Shown here piece by piece: positions 42,685-51,654 of a stretch of DNA of 64,000 nt. Both the position numbers and the translations under genes were made by a program. This DNA comes from Sphingobacterium sp. (lineage in GTDB: Bacteria > Bacteroidota > Bacteroidia > Sphingobacteriales > Sphingobacteriaceae). Under the pieces are notes generated by a model that saw only the letters and a list, made by a program, of their open reading frames with translations, did no database searches and was not told the origin of the DNA. The stretch lies in NCBI GenBank assembly GCA_031277685.1, contig JAITLV010000257.1:1-64000 (forward strand), in the 5' to 3' direction. The number at the start of each line of letters is the position of its first letter. The stretch's first letter is position 1.

Positions 42685-43162
42685 TAGCATCATAAATTAG
42701 CGGCCATGCTGCAGGCGCTGGATTGTTATCTAATATCATCCCGAATTCATCCCAATCTGTCTGAAATTCTCCTAATCCCTGAAATGTCACTGACCATGAT
42801 GCTAAATCTGTTACTGGAGCCGATAATCCTAAACTTGTTGGGTAAACATATCCTTCAATAGCATACTTTGGTGTTACATCTGCCATCGTCCCAAATCTTA
42901 ACCACAACTTTTCGCCTGATTTGGCTGATTGTACAAGTGTTTTAAAATCCGCACCAAGTGATCTAAGAAGTAAATTGCCATTAACCGTTACCGACCATGT
43001 CTGAACTCCTGGGATAAAATTCCTCCATCGCCCCTGATCTGGGTTAGTAGCTGGCAGCATTTCAATTGAATAAGAGAAGTCTGCACTAGTCTCACATTGC
43101 AATGGTGCTCCATTAATTGAGACATTCAATAGCATTCCCTTAACTCTATCCGCAACTACCAT
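42677..43162 (-). CDS. second tail tube-like protein
   Basis: 161 residues. LLNVSINGAPLQCETSADFS ... PGVQTWSVTVNGNLLLRSLG ... LASWSVTFQGLGEF parallels the tail tube protein at 41901 in strand order and Cys position. Two paralogues suggest one forms the tube and the other caps it or decorates its surface. Confidence 0.75.
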   Translation of the reverse strand: MVVADRVKGMLLNVSINGAPLQCETSADFSYSIEMLPATNPDQGRWRNFIPGVQTWSVTVNGNLLLRSLGADFKTLVQSAKSGEKLWLRFGTMADVTPKYAIEGYVYPTSLGLSAPVTDLASWSVTFQGLGEFQTDWDEFGMILDNNPAPAAWPLIYDANE

Positions 43163-43164
43163 TT

Positions 43165-43602
43165 TTACTTTTTTGATATCCAGTGTTCAAATGCAACTAC
43201 CTTTCTCTGTATATTTTGTGTATCTGTGACTAAATGAAGTGGAACTACATTAACTACCTTTGTCTCTTTAACATAATATCCATTGGGATTAAGTAGTGTA
43301 GTTACTCGTTCTATACTTATGTCTATTAGATTTTCTACTGATAAACTAGAATGGAAACCAAGTCCATTTATGACACAGATATCAACATTCATAAATACCC
43401 TATTTTCAGACTCTCGGAAAGCAGTTACATTTGCCAAAGTGCCTTTACCATATTGTGTCGGCGTCCTTGTTACATCTGAAACTAAAAAATAGGCATTGGG
43501 CAAGGGTGATATGTCAATAGGAATTGAGGTGTCAAATCCAGGAATACCAAGTATTGGTGTTAAAATTTCCAAATATGATCTTCTTAATTCTGATGTATCC
43601 AT
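43165..43602 (-). CDS. tail completion / neck protein
   Basis: 145 residues (MDTSELRRSYLEILTPILGI...). It is placed between HK97 gp10-like and tail tube genes, the slot of tail terminator proteins. Mixed alpha/beta. It shares one base with the gp10-like gene stop. Function inferred from order. Confidence 0.65.
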   Translation of the reverse strand: MDTSELRRSYLEILTPILGIPGFDTSIPIDISPLPNAYFLVSDVTRTPTQYGKGTLANVTAFRESENRVFMNVDICVINGLGFHSSLSVENLIDISIERVTTLLNPNGYYVKETKVVNVVPLHLVTDTQNIQRKVVAFEHWISKK

Positions 43603-44021
43603 TATCTAATGCTATTGAAATATTGCTGTATCCTTCTGTCTATCTCTTTCGGTATCTTATCTTTTACTTTATAGTATGCAGGGAACAAATATGGCTGTGC
43701 TGGAATTGTCCCTCTACCAGTAATAAAGAATGGACTTGCTTCATCTCTTACCTCTTGTGGTTGAGTTGCCAAATATTCTTCAGCAGATCTACCACCAACC
43801 ACAGTTTCGCTTGTACCAGTACCAAATTCTATATAAGCAGCGAAAACGTTATCTGTCCATATTGTTACGGATCTATGCCCAACTTCTAATCTGTAGAACG
43901 TGTAAAGATTAGCAGGAATAGATTCCATTATACCTTTAGCATATTCCAGCAAGACATCAGTAATTATTTTATCAATTACTGTATCCATATTACGAAGTTG
44001 ATTAGCTATTGATCTTGCCAT
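43602..44021 (-). CDS. HK97 gp10-like head-tail protein
   Basis: 139 residues. AAYIEFGTGTSETVVGG and GTIPAQPYLFPAYYKVKDKI are the hallmark segments of the HK97-gp10-like family ('VEFGTG ... PAQPFL-PA'), which takes part in head-tail joining or tail completion. Confidence 0.85.
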   Translation of the reverse strand: MARSIANQLRNMDTVIDKIITDVLLEYAKGIMESIPANLYTFYRLEVGHRSVTIWTDNVFAAYIEFGTGTSETVVGGRSAEEYLATQPQEVRDEASPFFITGRGTIPAQPYLFPAYYKVKDKIPKEIDRRIQQYFNSIR

Positions 44022-44712
44022 CTTTTCTTACCGTGCTTATTCTCCACATTCCTGAATCAGGGATAATACCTTTGATAGTATACTCTCCTTCGTCCGTTAC
44101 CAAAACCATGTACTTTTCGGGTTTGGATTCTTTTGGTAATAGCCAGTCTACAGACATATTGAACTCATATCTACCTGCATTCACACTCAATTGGCTACCT
44201 TTTTTTACTTCCATCATGGCTCCTTTGCCACTCCAAACATCCAACCTAGTAGCGGTGTAACCACCATAACCGTCGCCATTATTATTTAGTGCTATTAGTT
44301 TAATTTCTTTACCAGAATTTTCATCAATACCAGTAAATGCGACCCGTATATTACAGTACCATTGCCCGTCTGCATCGCGATTTGGAATACCTGACTTTGA
44401 CACAAACAAGGCATACCCTGACATACCGAATAATAGTGGTATCATAGCATCAACAATAGTTTTCATTGCTGCCAAATCAGGGTTTGTTTGATCATTTACA
44501 AGTTGGAGATTTGGTACATGGATATTGATGTCTATGAACCCTGTGTTGAACTGCCCCCCATTGTATTCAGGTACGGTTATTATGATGTCTTTTTTACGGC
44601 TATTTATAGGTCTATTGAACTTATATATACCTCCGTCAATAGTGTTATTTACGGATGTCACATTGAGTACCCTAAATAAAGATGTAGCTATATCAAGAAC
44701 CGACATATTCAA
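44002..44712 (-). CDS. phage structural protein, head-tail region
   Basis: 236 residues. The first part (VLDIATSLFRVLNVTSVNNT ... GGIYKFNRPINSRKKDIIIT) and an immunoglobulin-like C-terminal part (DVWSGKGAMMEVKKGSQLSV) suggest a two-domain neck protein. It overlaps both neighbours by 20 bp. Family not recognised. Confidence 0.65.
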   Translation of the reverse strand: MNMSVLDIATSLFRVLNVTSVNNTIDGGIYKFNRPINSRKKDIIITVPEYNGGQFNTGFIDINIHVPNLQLVNDQTNPDLAAMKTIVDAMIPLLFGMSGYALFVSKSGIPNRDADGQWYCNIRVAFTGIDENSGKEIKLIALNNNGDGYGGYTATRLDVWSGKGAMMEVKKGSQLSVNAGRYEFNMSVDWLLPKESKPEKYMVLVTDEGEYTIKGIIPDSGMWRISTVRKDGKINS

Positions 44713-45049
44713 CTGTATATATGGTTTTATTCAATTGCCCCTCAAAAGTGTTCATGATCTCTCCGCTGTATATTTCCTCGCCTTCGGTTTCAATCTTACC
44801 TATGGTAAACCGTGACGGTTTTGGTTCTCCAAACTTTATGTACACGCTACCTGTTGCTAAAACCGTCTTACCATCCCTACCTATCATTTCTTTACGGTTT
44901 GAACCTTGAAAGTTTTCATAGCGACATTTAGCTTTAAATTCCTCTCCTGGTTCCCCTGGTATGATATTCCCGTCTTCATCTTGGCTGTCAGGTGTACCTT
45001 GTGTTTTCCATGTCAGGATACTAGGATATTGCTTTACAGTAGTCCTCAT
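44693..45049 (-). CDS. head-tail adaptor / stopper protein
   Basis: 118 residues. The beta-barrel pattern QYPSILTWKTQGTPDSQDED ... KCRYENFQGSNRKEMIGRDG ... SVYIKFGEPKP matches SPP1 gp16-type head closure proteins in length and strand order. The order connector, adaptor, gp10-like is the usual one. Confidence 0.7.
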   Translation of the reverse strand: MRTTVKQYPSILTWKTQGTPDSQDEDGNIIPGEPGEEFKAKCRYENFQGSNRKEMIGRDGKTVLATGSVYIKFGEPKPSRFTIGKIETEGEEIYSGEIMNTFEGQLNKTIYTVEYVGS

Positions 45050-45050
45050 G

Positions 45051-45362
45051 TTACCAGCGATTTGTACGGCTAATTAAATATGGTTGTGATAGATCAGGCC
45101 AACCCCATTTCCGAGATAATAAAGAACGTAATCGGTAAAGTGCATCTAGGTTAAGCTGAGAAGTAAATCCTCCTTCACTTATTCTTTCTGCACTACCTAT
45201 TAATGTATCTATGATAGCAATCAAAGCTCTGTCGAACGATTTACCACCTGTAAAATCAGCGTCAGGATCTAATCCCGATTCAATAACCGCCGATTGAAAA
45301 GTAGCATCATCTATAGGATAGTTTAGCCCGATTCGTGCTTCGATTGCATCTAGATTTTTCAT
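45051..45362 (-). CDS. head-tail connector protein
   Basis: 103 residues, helical (MKNLDAIEARIGLNYPIDDA ... LYRLRSLLSRKWGWPDLSQP). Helical proteins of about 100 residues directly after the major capsid gene are commonly gp6/gp15-type connectors. Inferred from position and composition. Confidence 0.6.
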   Translation of the reverse strand: MKNLDAIEARIGLNYPIDDATFQSAVIESGLDPDADFTGGKSFDRALIAIIDTLIGSAERISEGGFTSQLNLDALYRLRSLLSRKWGWPDLSQPYLISRTNRW

Positions 45363-45364
45363 GC

Positions 45365-46441
45365 TTACGTAGTCGCTGGTGTAGTGGTATCCAACTTAAG
45401 AATGTTGTAACCATTAATAACTGGCAATGCAACTGCTTGTGCATCGGTCCAAAATCTTAATGATGGACGTTTTGCCGCATATTGGCTAATTAGGATGAAT
45501 TGTTCAGCTGTAGAGTAGTTTACGCCTCCTACAGGGGTATGCATCTCTTCAACATCAGACCAAACCAAATCTCCAAATTTACCTGCCTGTAAGAAGATCA
45601 CCTGACCAGTAGCCCAAGGATCAACATCAGTAAATACACCATTGATCTCATATCGAATTGAGCGATCTACAACTTCGATAACAAACCCGTATTCTGTTTG
45701 CAACGCTTCATTAAGACGCGTTAATGTAGGACGAGTGCCATTAGATTGCGCGCCGTTTACGTCGGCCACTAAGTTGGAAGCGTCTGGACTAGCTAAAAGA
45801 AGATTTTTTGTAGCTACGTTCATTCTTACACGTGCAATCTTAACTTTTGATGCCTCTATAACTCGAACTAAATCCCCTACAGCTGTATATCCGGGTTGAC
45901 CCCATACAATATTTGCGTTAAAAAGATTTTGGTTTCTATAGCCATAATCTACACGGACACCAAGACCAACATTATCAGGGTGATCTGCCACAAAGAATCC
46001 TTGTGACTGCCCTTGCAAATGTCGCCACTCGATTTGTTCCAAAACACCTCCGTATACATGTCGAACGTCGTTAAACAATCTTGCGTTAACTCTGATTGCC
46101 GGCTCATTAGAACGAATCATTGTTCTCAACTGCTTGCGGTCTGTTTCGTTCATGAAACGCTCTGTACCAATTTTAGGCACCAATCCTGTAGCTTGCTGAA
46201 CGGCCGGACGAGATTTAACAGGTAATGGACTATCTAAAGCGATAATATCGGCTGCCACTAGCCCGTTATCCATACCCATTGTTTTGTATGTACCATCGAA
46301 TGAATACTGAATGCCAAGGTCATTTCGGAAACTATATCCTGGCTGTACATCTTCGCCATTAAATGTTTCTTGCAATGCTATTACAACTGGATCTAATCCT
46401 GCTGCAATACGATCTTCAAATCCTGAATTTACAATTGCCAT
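45365..46441 (-). CDS. major capsid protein
   Basis: 358 residues. GTERFMNETDRKQLRTMIRS, ALFNDVRHVYGGVLEQIEWR-like segments and a long beta-rich body resemble the phage major capsid protein E group. It lies between decoration/scaffold genes and the connectors, as in siphophage head modules. It has no recognisable protease partner. Confidence in capsid role is high; family is moderate. Confidence 0.85.
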   Translation of the reverse strand: MAIVNSGFEDRIAAGLDPVVIALQETFNGEDVQPGYSFRNDLGIQYSFDGTYKTMGMDNGLVAADIIALDSPLPVKSRPAVQQATGLVPKIGTERFMNETDRKQLRTMIRSNEPAIRVNARLFNDVRHVYGGVLEQIEWRHLQGQSQGFFVADHPDNVGLGVRVDYGYRNQNLFNANIVWGQPGYTAVGDLVRVIEASKVKIARVRMNVATKNLLLASPDASNLVADVNGAQSNGTRPTLTRLNEALQTEYGFVIEVVDRSIRYEINGVFTDVDPWATGQVIFLQAGKFGDLVWSDVEEMHTPVGGVNYSTAEQFILISQYAAKRPSLRFWTDAQAVALPVINGYNILKLDTTTPATT

Positions 46442-46872
46442 TAGTCGTTATCTCCTTTGTAAATTACATGTGTTAATGCCGTTTTTAGTGCTGAAAGAAT
46501 ACCTGACATATCAAAATATCCTGCATCTGCATTTACTACTAACGGGTTAATTTTCGCGTGATAAGTAACCCCGGTATTAGGATACTTACTTGTTACAGAT
46601 TGTACTGCGTGCCCATAATATTCATGGCTTGCAGGCAAGGTTCCATATGCATTTCCAGCACCATTTAATGGCATAGGTTTATACACATAGTCTCCTACGG
46701 TACCTGTGCGAATGATTACATGCCCAGCTCTAACATAGTCACGTGCATAACCTGTTAAATCAAGGGTAACACCGCCATCTGTAGACGTGTAGTTTTCTCG
46801 AACTACCAAACTATCCAAGTCTACACCACCGATTGGTGATAATGGAGTGGTTAAGTTTACTACTGTTCCCAT
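46441..46872 (-). CDS. head decoration-like protein
   Basis: 143 residues. GHVIIRTGTVGDYVYKPMPL, Gly/Tyr-rich and beta-rich, and placed between scaffold and capsid, as lambda gpD-type decoration proteins are. It shares one base with the capsid start. Confidence 0.65.
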   Translation of the reverse strand: MGTVVNLTTPLSPIGGVDLDSLVVRENYTSTDGGVTLDLTGYARDYVRAGHVIIRTGTVGDYVYKPMPLNGAGNAYGTLPASHEYYGHAVQSVTSKYPNTGVTYHAKINPLVVNADAGYFDMSGILSALKTALTHVIYKGDND

Positions 46873-46880
46873 TTTTGTTT

Positions 46881-47522
46881 CTAGTTTGAACCCATTGCAG
46901 CGACTACCGCTTTGGCTTCGTCTGAACTTATTTTTTTAACATCGCCTTTTTTACCGCCTGCTCCTGACGGTGGCGTGTCGTTGCCTTCCTCGCTTAGTTT
47001 GTTCTTCTCCAAGAAAGGCTTCCAGTCGTTTACAAAATCTTCTACAGATGTTTCATAATCTTCCTCATTCTTAGGTATTCTGCCTTTGAACATATGCTCT
47101 TGCAGCCCCTTAAGCGATGTGATACGCTCATCTTTTCTGAATTTTTCGTCTATTGATTGTGACTTTTGATTAGCTTCAAAGCTTTCTATCTTAGATGTTA
47201 AGACTTGATTTTGTTTGAATAGGTCTTTAGCCCATTTCGGGGTGTCAGGATCCACTTCTACATCATCTTCTTTTTCATCCGTTTTCTCTTTATCCTTATC
47301 TTCTTTCGCTTTTTTCGCTGCAGCAACCGCCCGTCTGTCAGCTTCTGAATTTGCTTCGATCAAAATGTCTTCCCGATCGTCGACATAGCTGTCTATATCT
47401 TCATCCTTTTCGATTTTTTCAGCCCATTTAGAAGCTAAATTTTCTTTAAAGTTTTTGCTTAATGACTTACCCTTGAGTTTAGTCTCAATTGCACTCAATA
47501 CCAATCCTTTTTCTACTGCCAT
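46881..47522 (-). CDS. scaffold protein
   Basis: 213 residues, highly charged and helical (AVAAAKKAKEDKDKEKTDEK ... VDPDTPKWAKDLFKQNQVLT), with a Gly-rich then Asp-rich end. This composition and place before the capsid gene are typical for minor structural/scaffold proteins (GP20-like). It is the first gene of the leftward head-tail operon. Confidence 0.75.
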   Translation of the reverse strand: MAVEKGLVLSAIETKLKGKSLSKNFKENLASKWAEKIEKDEDIDSYVDDREDILIEANSEADRRAVAAAKKAKEDKDKEKTDEKEDDVEVDPDTPKWAKDLFKQNQVLTSKIESFEANQKSQSIDEKFRKDERITSLKGLQEHMFKGRIPKNEEDYETSVEDFVNDWKPFLEKNKLSEEGNDTPPSGAGGKKGDVKKISSDEAKAVVAAMGSN

Positions 47523-47544
47523 TTTGTTAGATTTTAATTACCAA

Positions 47545-47580
47545 CAAACTTAGTAATAATTCGTGCTAAAATTTTAGCAC
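47545..47580 (-). promoter_or_regulatory. head-tail operon promoter with palindromic operator
   Basis: The 18-bp palindrome GTGCTAAAATTTTAGCAC (47563-47580) is followed on the minus strand by the -7 box TAAGTTTG (47545-47552), 22 bases before the scaffold ATG. No TTTG occurs 19 bases upstream of the -7; the palindrome occupies that place. This would suit an activator-dependent late promoter. The core is shared with the site at 55823. Confidence 0.65.
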
Positions 47581-47620
47581 TTACTATTGTTTTTAGCTAA
47601 AAATATGTACATATTTGTAC

Positions 47621-47827
47621 ATGACACCACAAGAAGTGCTAAAAAGAATAAAATCTGAATGTCCAAGCAATCAAGTTTGGTATGCCATAACTTGCGATGA
47701 AAAGAAGCAAACATGGATCAGGATAACAGCTAATCGAATAATGGAAGGAACTTGCAAGAAAAAGACCATGATCGAGTTCTTTAGCCTTTTCGGTTATAAG
47801 TATTCAGAAAATGTAATACAGTTATGA
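47621..47827 (+). CDS. small phage protein, first gene of the inserted plus-strand cassette
   Basis: 68 residues from the ATG at 47621 (MTPQEVLKRIKSECPSNQVW). A TTG two codons upstream is also in frame. A CATATTTG box (47610-47617, one mismatch to TAnnTTTG) almost touches the start, implying a very short leader. Possible DNA-binding helical start. Function unknown. Confidence 0.6.
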   Translation: MTPQEVLKRIKSECPSNQVWYAITCDEKKQTWIRITANRIMEGTCKKKTMIEFFSLFGYKYSENVIQL

Positions 47828-47991
47828 AAAAGAAGAAATGGGCATGCGATAATAAGAAACGTTTCTCTTCATGTAGAGATGCGCATATTTCAATAGATGT
47901 AATAAATAGGACTAGCAATAGAGATGTCATTCCTATTAGGGCATATCATTGTGATTGTGGATTTTGGCATTTAACTAGTCAGGAGAAATAA
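47824..47991 (+). CDS. small zinc-ribbon-like protein
   Basis: 55 residues with two possible metal pairs: an N-terminal ACDNKKRFSSC and a C-terminal HCDCGFWHLTS that looks like the 'C-x-C-G-x-x-H-L(T)' knuckle of small phage zinc proteins. It overlaps the preceding gene by 4 bp. Confidence 0.55.
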   Translation: MKKKKWACDNKKRFSSCRDAHISIDVINRTSNRDVIPIRAYHCDCGFWHLTSQEK

Positions 47992-47993
47992 AA

Positions 47994-48176
47994 ATGAGAT
48001 CGTTTCCATTAACATCAAAAGGTTTCAATGATTTTATGTCATACCATATTTGGATAAATACCCCATATAGTGGAAGTAATAACATAACATATTTCAGTAG
48101 GATGTTTAGTGTTTATTTAAAACAAAGACGAAATGCAAATAAAACTATCAATACTTATTCCAAGCGTTCATACTAG
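47994..48176 (+). CDS. small phage protein
   Basis: 60 residues (MRSFPLTSKGFNDFMSYHIW...), basic C-terminus. It starts 2 bases after the preceding stop and overlaps the glycosyltransferase start by 44 bp, so translation coupling is possible. Function unknown. Confidence 0.5.
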   Translation: MRSFPLTSKGFNDFMSYHIWINTPYSGSNNITYFSRMFSVYLKQRRNANKTINTYSKRSY

Positions 48177-49464
48177 GCGAAACACTTTCTTACCTAAAAT
48201 ACAGGATTCATTATTTGAACAGTATGATAACCTGGATGCATTTCAACAATCACAGATAGAGATAATTGTATTATGTGACAACAAACGTATTATGCTTGGA
48301 GACAAACGTAATATTATGGTTGAAATGGCTCAGGGTGAATACATTCAATTTATTGATGATGATGATCGTATAGAGCCTGATTTCCTTAAAGAATTATTGA
48401 TTGCCACTAAACACAATACCGATGTAATAACATTCAATGTATCTGTATCACTTAATGGGAATAACCCTAAGATTGCATATTACAGTAAAGAATTCAAAAA
48501 GGATTACAATACAAACGAAGCATACTATAGAATTCCTAACCATATCTGTTGTGTTAAACGAGAAGTTTCCCTTAAAAGCAGTTTTCCTTCTTTGAAATAT
48601 GCAGAGGACCAAGCCTATGCAAAGGTTTTGTTGCCGCATATTAAATCAGAGCACCAAATAAATAAAGTTTTATATCACTATGACTACAATGACAATGTAA
48701 CCGAAACACAATTCCAAAATATGCCTGACCATATTAGGAAGCGCAGAGAGGATAGTCCAATAGTTGATATTGTATTCTTATCAAAGGCTTCAAATTCAGA
48801 TCTAGAACAGATGACTCAAACCGCAATTGACACATGTTTATCCGGTGCTAATCAGTTGCCAGTAAATATAATTGTTATAGAGCAAATTCCTAATGTAAGA
48901 TATAACAACGCTACTACCGTGTACCATAATGCATCATTTAATTATAACTCTTTTGCAAATGTAGGAGCACGCCAAGGTTCAGCTCCTTGGATCATGATTG
49001 CCAATTCTGATTTAATATTTCACCATGGTTGGTTACATGAACTATTATCAGCCGGAAATGATGTTGTATCGCCGCATGAAAGGAATGATCCGAGACAACA
49101 AGATATCATAGAAAATACTTGGGGAACTATAAACGGGAAACATTTCTCAGGATGGTGCTTCATGATAAAACGCTCGTTATGGGAAGAAATACAAGGTTTT
49201 GATGACTGTGTTAATTTTTGGTTCTCTGATGATGTAACAATAGAGCAGGTATTATCCAAAGGAGTAACACCAATGATCGTAAAGAAGTCGCTAGTTGATC
49301 ATTTAGGGAGCACGACACTTAAGACTTTATCCCAAGAAGATCAGGGAGAATATTGCTGGGGACAGGTCCATATATTCAATTCGAAATATGGGAAAAACAA
49401 ATTTGAAGACAATAGATATTATCAGGAATGGAAACATCGTACCGCAAAATTGGCATTGCAATAA
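48133..49464 (+). CDS. two-domain GT-A glycosyltransferase
   Basis: 443 residues. Domain 1 (about 1-210) is GT2-like: LSILIPSVHTRRNTFLPKI, nucleotide loop LGDKRNIMVEMAQGEYI and an acidic cluster FIDDDDRIEPDF for metal/sugar nucleotide. Domain 2 (about 215-430) repeats the fold: VDIVFLSKASNSDL, NVGARQGSAPWIMIANSDLI and GFDDCVNFWFSDDV. The enzyme transfers a sugar from an NDP-sugar. It is soluble, with no membrane segment. With its two smaller neighbours it forms a glycosylation cassette inside the phage structural region. Confidence 0.85.
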   Translation: MQIKLSILIPSVHTRRNTFLPKIQDSLFEQYDNLDAFQQSQIEIIVLCDNKRIMLGDKRNIMVEMAQGEYIQFIDDDDRIEPDFLKELLIATKHNTDVITFNVSVSLNGNNPKIAYYSKEFKKDYNTNEAYYRIPNHICCVKREVSLKSSFPSLKYAEDQAYAKVLLPHIKSEHQINKVLYHYDYNDNVTETQFQNMPDHIRKRREDSPIVDIVFLSKASNSDLEQMTQTAIDTCLSGANQLPVNIIVIEQIPNVRYNNATTVYHNASFNYNSFANVGARQGSAPWIMIANSDLIFHHGWLHELLSAGNDVVSPHERNDPRQQDIIENTWGTINGKHFSGWCFMIKRSLWEEIQGFDDCVNFWFSDDVTIEQVLSKGVTPMIVKKSLVDHLGSTTLKTLSQEDQGEYCWGQVHIFNSKYGKNKFEDNRYYQEWKHRTAKLALQ

Positions 49465-50117
49465 CTACTAGGAACCGTCGGAACATTGCGGATATTACGA
49501 TTTCTCAATGGCAGCGATTTGCACCCAAAAATAGTATCATAGCTATTGTAGATGATGCAAGTGATATCCCCTATCCTGGTGCAACTTTGCGATTCGACAC
49601 ACAACAAGGCATAGCAAAATCAAAGAATGCATGTATTTATCTTTTATTGAATGCCGGTTGTACAGACATATTCTTATCTGATGATGATACATATCCAATT
49701 AACCATATTGGCATTAATCAATATTTAGATAGTGGATTCAATCATATGTGCATGAGCTTCGATCATACTGCTAATGGCAAAAGAATAAGCAATGATGTAT
49801 ATATTGATTGGAAACAACCCAGATGGTGGTCATTCAATAGCCCCTGTGGTTGTCTTTTATACTTCAAAAGTAAGGTTTTTGACCATACAATTGGATATGA
49901 TGAATCGTTCAATATATGGGGAATGGAGCATAAAGATTTATCATTAAGAATACACAAAGAAGGCCTTACCCCTTTACCATACCTGGATATCCCACATAGT
50001 ACAGATAATTTCTATTCACATGATTATCATTTAACTGCCAACAGTAGTGTTCCTGAGAACATAAGAGTATCAGAGATAAAAAGGAATATTGAATACTTTA
50101 ACAACAAACACTCATGA
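49428..50117 (+). CDS. GT2-like glycosyltransferase
   Basis: 229 residues. It begins RKIGIAITTRNRRNIADITI, then IAIVDDASDIPYPGATLRFD, GIAKSKNACIYLLLNAGCTD and IFLSDDDTYP (DxD-type metal site). It is paralogous to the protein at 50332-51003. The start lies 37 bp inside the preceding gene. Soluble. Acceptor unknown. Confidence 0.8.
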   Translation: METSYRKIGIAITTRNRRNIADITISQWQRFAPKNSIIAIVDDASDIPYPGATLRFDTQQGIAKSKNACIYLLLNAGCTDIFLSDDDTYPINHIGINQYLDSGFNHMCMSFDHTANGKRISNDVYIDWKQPRWWSFNSPCGCLLYFKSKVFDHTIGYDESFNIWGMEHKDLSLRIHKEGLTPLPYLDIPHSTDNFYSHDYHLTANSSVPENIRVSEIKRNIEYFNNKHS

Positions 50118-50347
50118 TTGAATTACCCTGCTTATTTGTTCCTGAATCGCAAACGACACTATTTGATTTGGGACTTGATTATAAGGCCGATACAAGGCCA
50201 GTAACCTTTTTGGTTATAAATGCTTTCAGCGCTTATATAGATCCGGACGGTAATCACTTTACGGAAATAGTAACAGGTGGAGTTGAGTATATATGTGCTT
50301 ACGATTATGAAAAAGTAAAACAACTATTGTCATGCAAGAATCTATAG
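50114..50347 (+). CDS. small protein between glycosyltransferase genes
   Basis: 77 residues (MIELPCLFVPESQTTLFDLG...), overlapping both neighbours (4 and 16 bp). Beta-rich. No motif recognised. The tight packing suggests it is translated with the enzymes. Confidence 0.55.
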   Translation: MIELPCLFVPESQTTLFDLGLDYKADTRPVTFLVINAFSAYIDPDGNHFTEIVTGGVEYICAYDYEKVKQLLSCKNL

Positions 50348-51003
50348 GCATAGCCATAACAACAAGGAACAGAAAGGAGTCCTTCAACCTTGTAAAATCT
50401 AAGATAACGGAGTTTATGCCCGACAACTCATTTCTGTTTTGTATCGATGACGCTTCAGACATCCCTTATGCAAACCCCTGCTTTAGGTTTGATGAACGAG
50501 TAGGTATACCTAAGGTTAAAAACAAGTGCCTGGAGCTACTAATATTGTCCGCCGGAGTAGATCATCTTTTTTTATTCGATGACGACTGTTATCCGTTAAC
50601 AAAAGACTGGCATATTCCTTACGTCAACAGCCCTTATAATCTAATGTGTTACACTTGGTACAATCCTATTCATAATGACGGTACACATAAGTATCATTTA
50701 AAAGGTCACGGCTGCATGATGTACATAAACAAATCTATAGTTGAATCTATTGGAGGTTTTGATACAACTTTTGGTCTTGGTAAATATGAGCACACAGCCT
50801 ACTTTGAACGGTCTTACAACGCTGGGCTTGTACCATATCCATTTATTGATGCTATCAATAGTAACAAGTTATTTCATTCCATGGACGAACACGGGGAGAT
50901 AGATAGATCCTTCAGCTCTGAAGAGAATAGCAAGCTATTAAAAGACAATTTGTCACACTACAATAAAACTAAAAATGATAAATATTTTATACCATACATA
51001 TGA
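50332..51003 (+). CDS. GT2-like glycosyltransferase
   Basis: 223 residues: SIGIAITTRNRKESFNLVKS, FCIDDASDIPYANPCFRFDE, GIPKVKNKCLELLILSAGVD and LFLFDDDCYP. It is parallel in every motif to 49428-50117, so the two arose by duplication. The C-terminal half (GGFDTTFGLGKYEHTAYFER) contains the acceptor-side GGFD motif usual in GT2 enzymes. Confidence 0.8.
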   Translation: MQESIGIAITTRNRKESFNLVKSKITEFMPDNSFLFCIDDASDIPYANPCFRFDERVGIPKVKNKCLELLILSAGVDHLFLFDDDCYPLTKDWHIPYVNSPYNLMCYTWYNPIHNDGTHKYHLKGHGCMMYINKSIVESIGGFDTTFGLGKYEHTAYFERSYNAGLVPYPFIDAINSNKLFHSMDEHGEIDRSFSSEENSKLLKDNLSHYNKTKNDKYFIPYI

Positions 51004-51362
51004 TAAAAATACACAACATAATAGTGCCTATTTATTTTGGAACACTTCAAATTGTAGTAACAGACAATATTAAAGAGGCTGAACTTAAACTTAAAATGGA
51101 ACCAATAGATTCCCCTATTTCCTATTGCTCTTATGTTATCAGCAACCCCAAGCCTAACGGGGTAAGTAGGTATACTATATTCATAAAGCCTGATGCATCA
51201 TTAAATATAATAGTACACGAATCATTACATATAGTCAACATGATTTTTAATGAACGGGGTATTAAACACGACACTATTAATGATGAACCATCTGCATATT
51301 TATTGGGATGGGTGACAGATCAAATATATAATACACTAAATAAATACATCAATGACAACTAA
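51000..51362 (+). CDS. phage zincin-like protein (HExxH)
   Basis: 120 residues. VHESLHIVNMIF carries H-E-x-x-H, and NDEPSAYLLGWVTDQI supplies the downstream acidic residue. This matches a small phage metallopeptidase-like family with 'HEA-H ... G ... NDE-AYL'. Role in the virion unknown; proteolytic activity is inferred from the motif. Confidence 0.75.
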   Translation: MIKIHNIIVPIYFGTLQIVVTDNIKEAELKLKMEPIDSPISYCSYVISNPKPNGVSRYTIFIKPDASLNIIVHESLHIVNMIFNERGIKHDTINDEPSAYLLGWVTDQIYNTLNKYINDN

Positions 51363-51654
51363 AGACAAGCTTACGCTACTTGTAATAATGTTATTTTCAT
51401 GGTTCAAAAGCAAATCAAAGAAAGAGTTAAACAGACTAGTTATTGAAAGTCTTAAAATGGACCTTAGGCCAAAGGATGAATTACCTCTTGTATTAACCGA
51501 GGTTTATGTTGACGCTCCTCATATTATTACAGAATACAAGACATGGCCTGACGCCATGGCTCGCATCGAGAAGGTTCGGGACAAAGAAAAGATATACGCG
51601 GTACACGTAACTATAGCCGGAGAAATTGAATACACATGGCAACACAAATCGTAA
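51352..51654 (+). CDS. hypothetical phage protein
   Basis: 100 residues. The first 20 are hydrophobic then basic (KLTLLVIMLFSWFKSKSKKE), so it may be membrane-associated; internal starts would remove this. It overlaps both neighbours. Function unknown. Confidence 0.5.
   Translation: MTTKDKLTLLVIMLFSWFKSKSKKELNRLVIESLKMDLRPKDELPLVLTEVYVDAPHIITEYKTWPDAMARIEKVRDKEKIYAVHVTIAGEIEYTWQHKS

Noticed and set aside
42100..44260. Plus-strand open frames opposite the tail and head-tail genes
   Set aside because: They lack start signals and family-like sequence and are fully overlapped by tightly packed minus-strand structural genes.
48133..51003. Chromosomal polysaccharide locus rather than phage genes
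   Set aside because: The glycosyltransferase genes lie between phage scaffold and portal genes with overlaps to small phage-like genes, and no export or polymerase genes accompany them.
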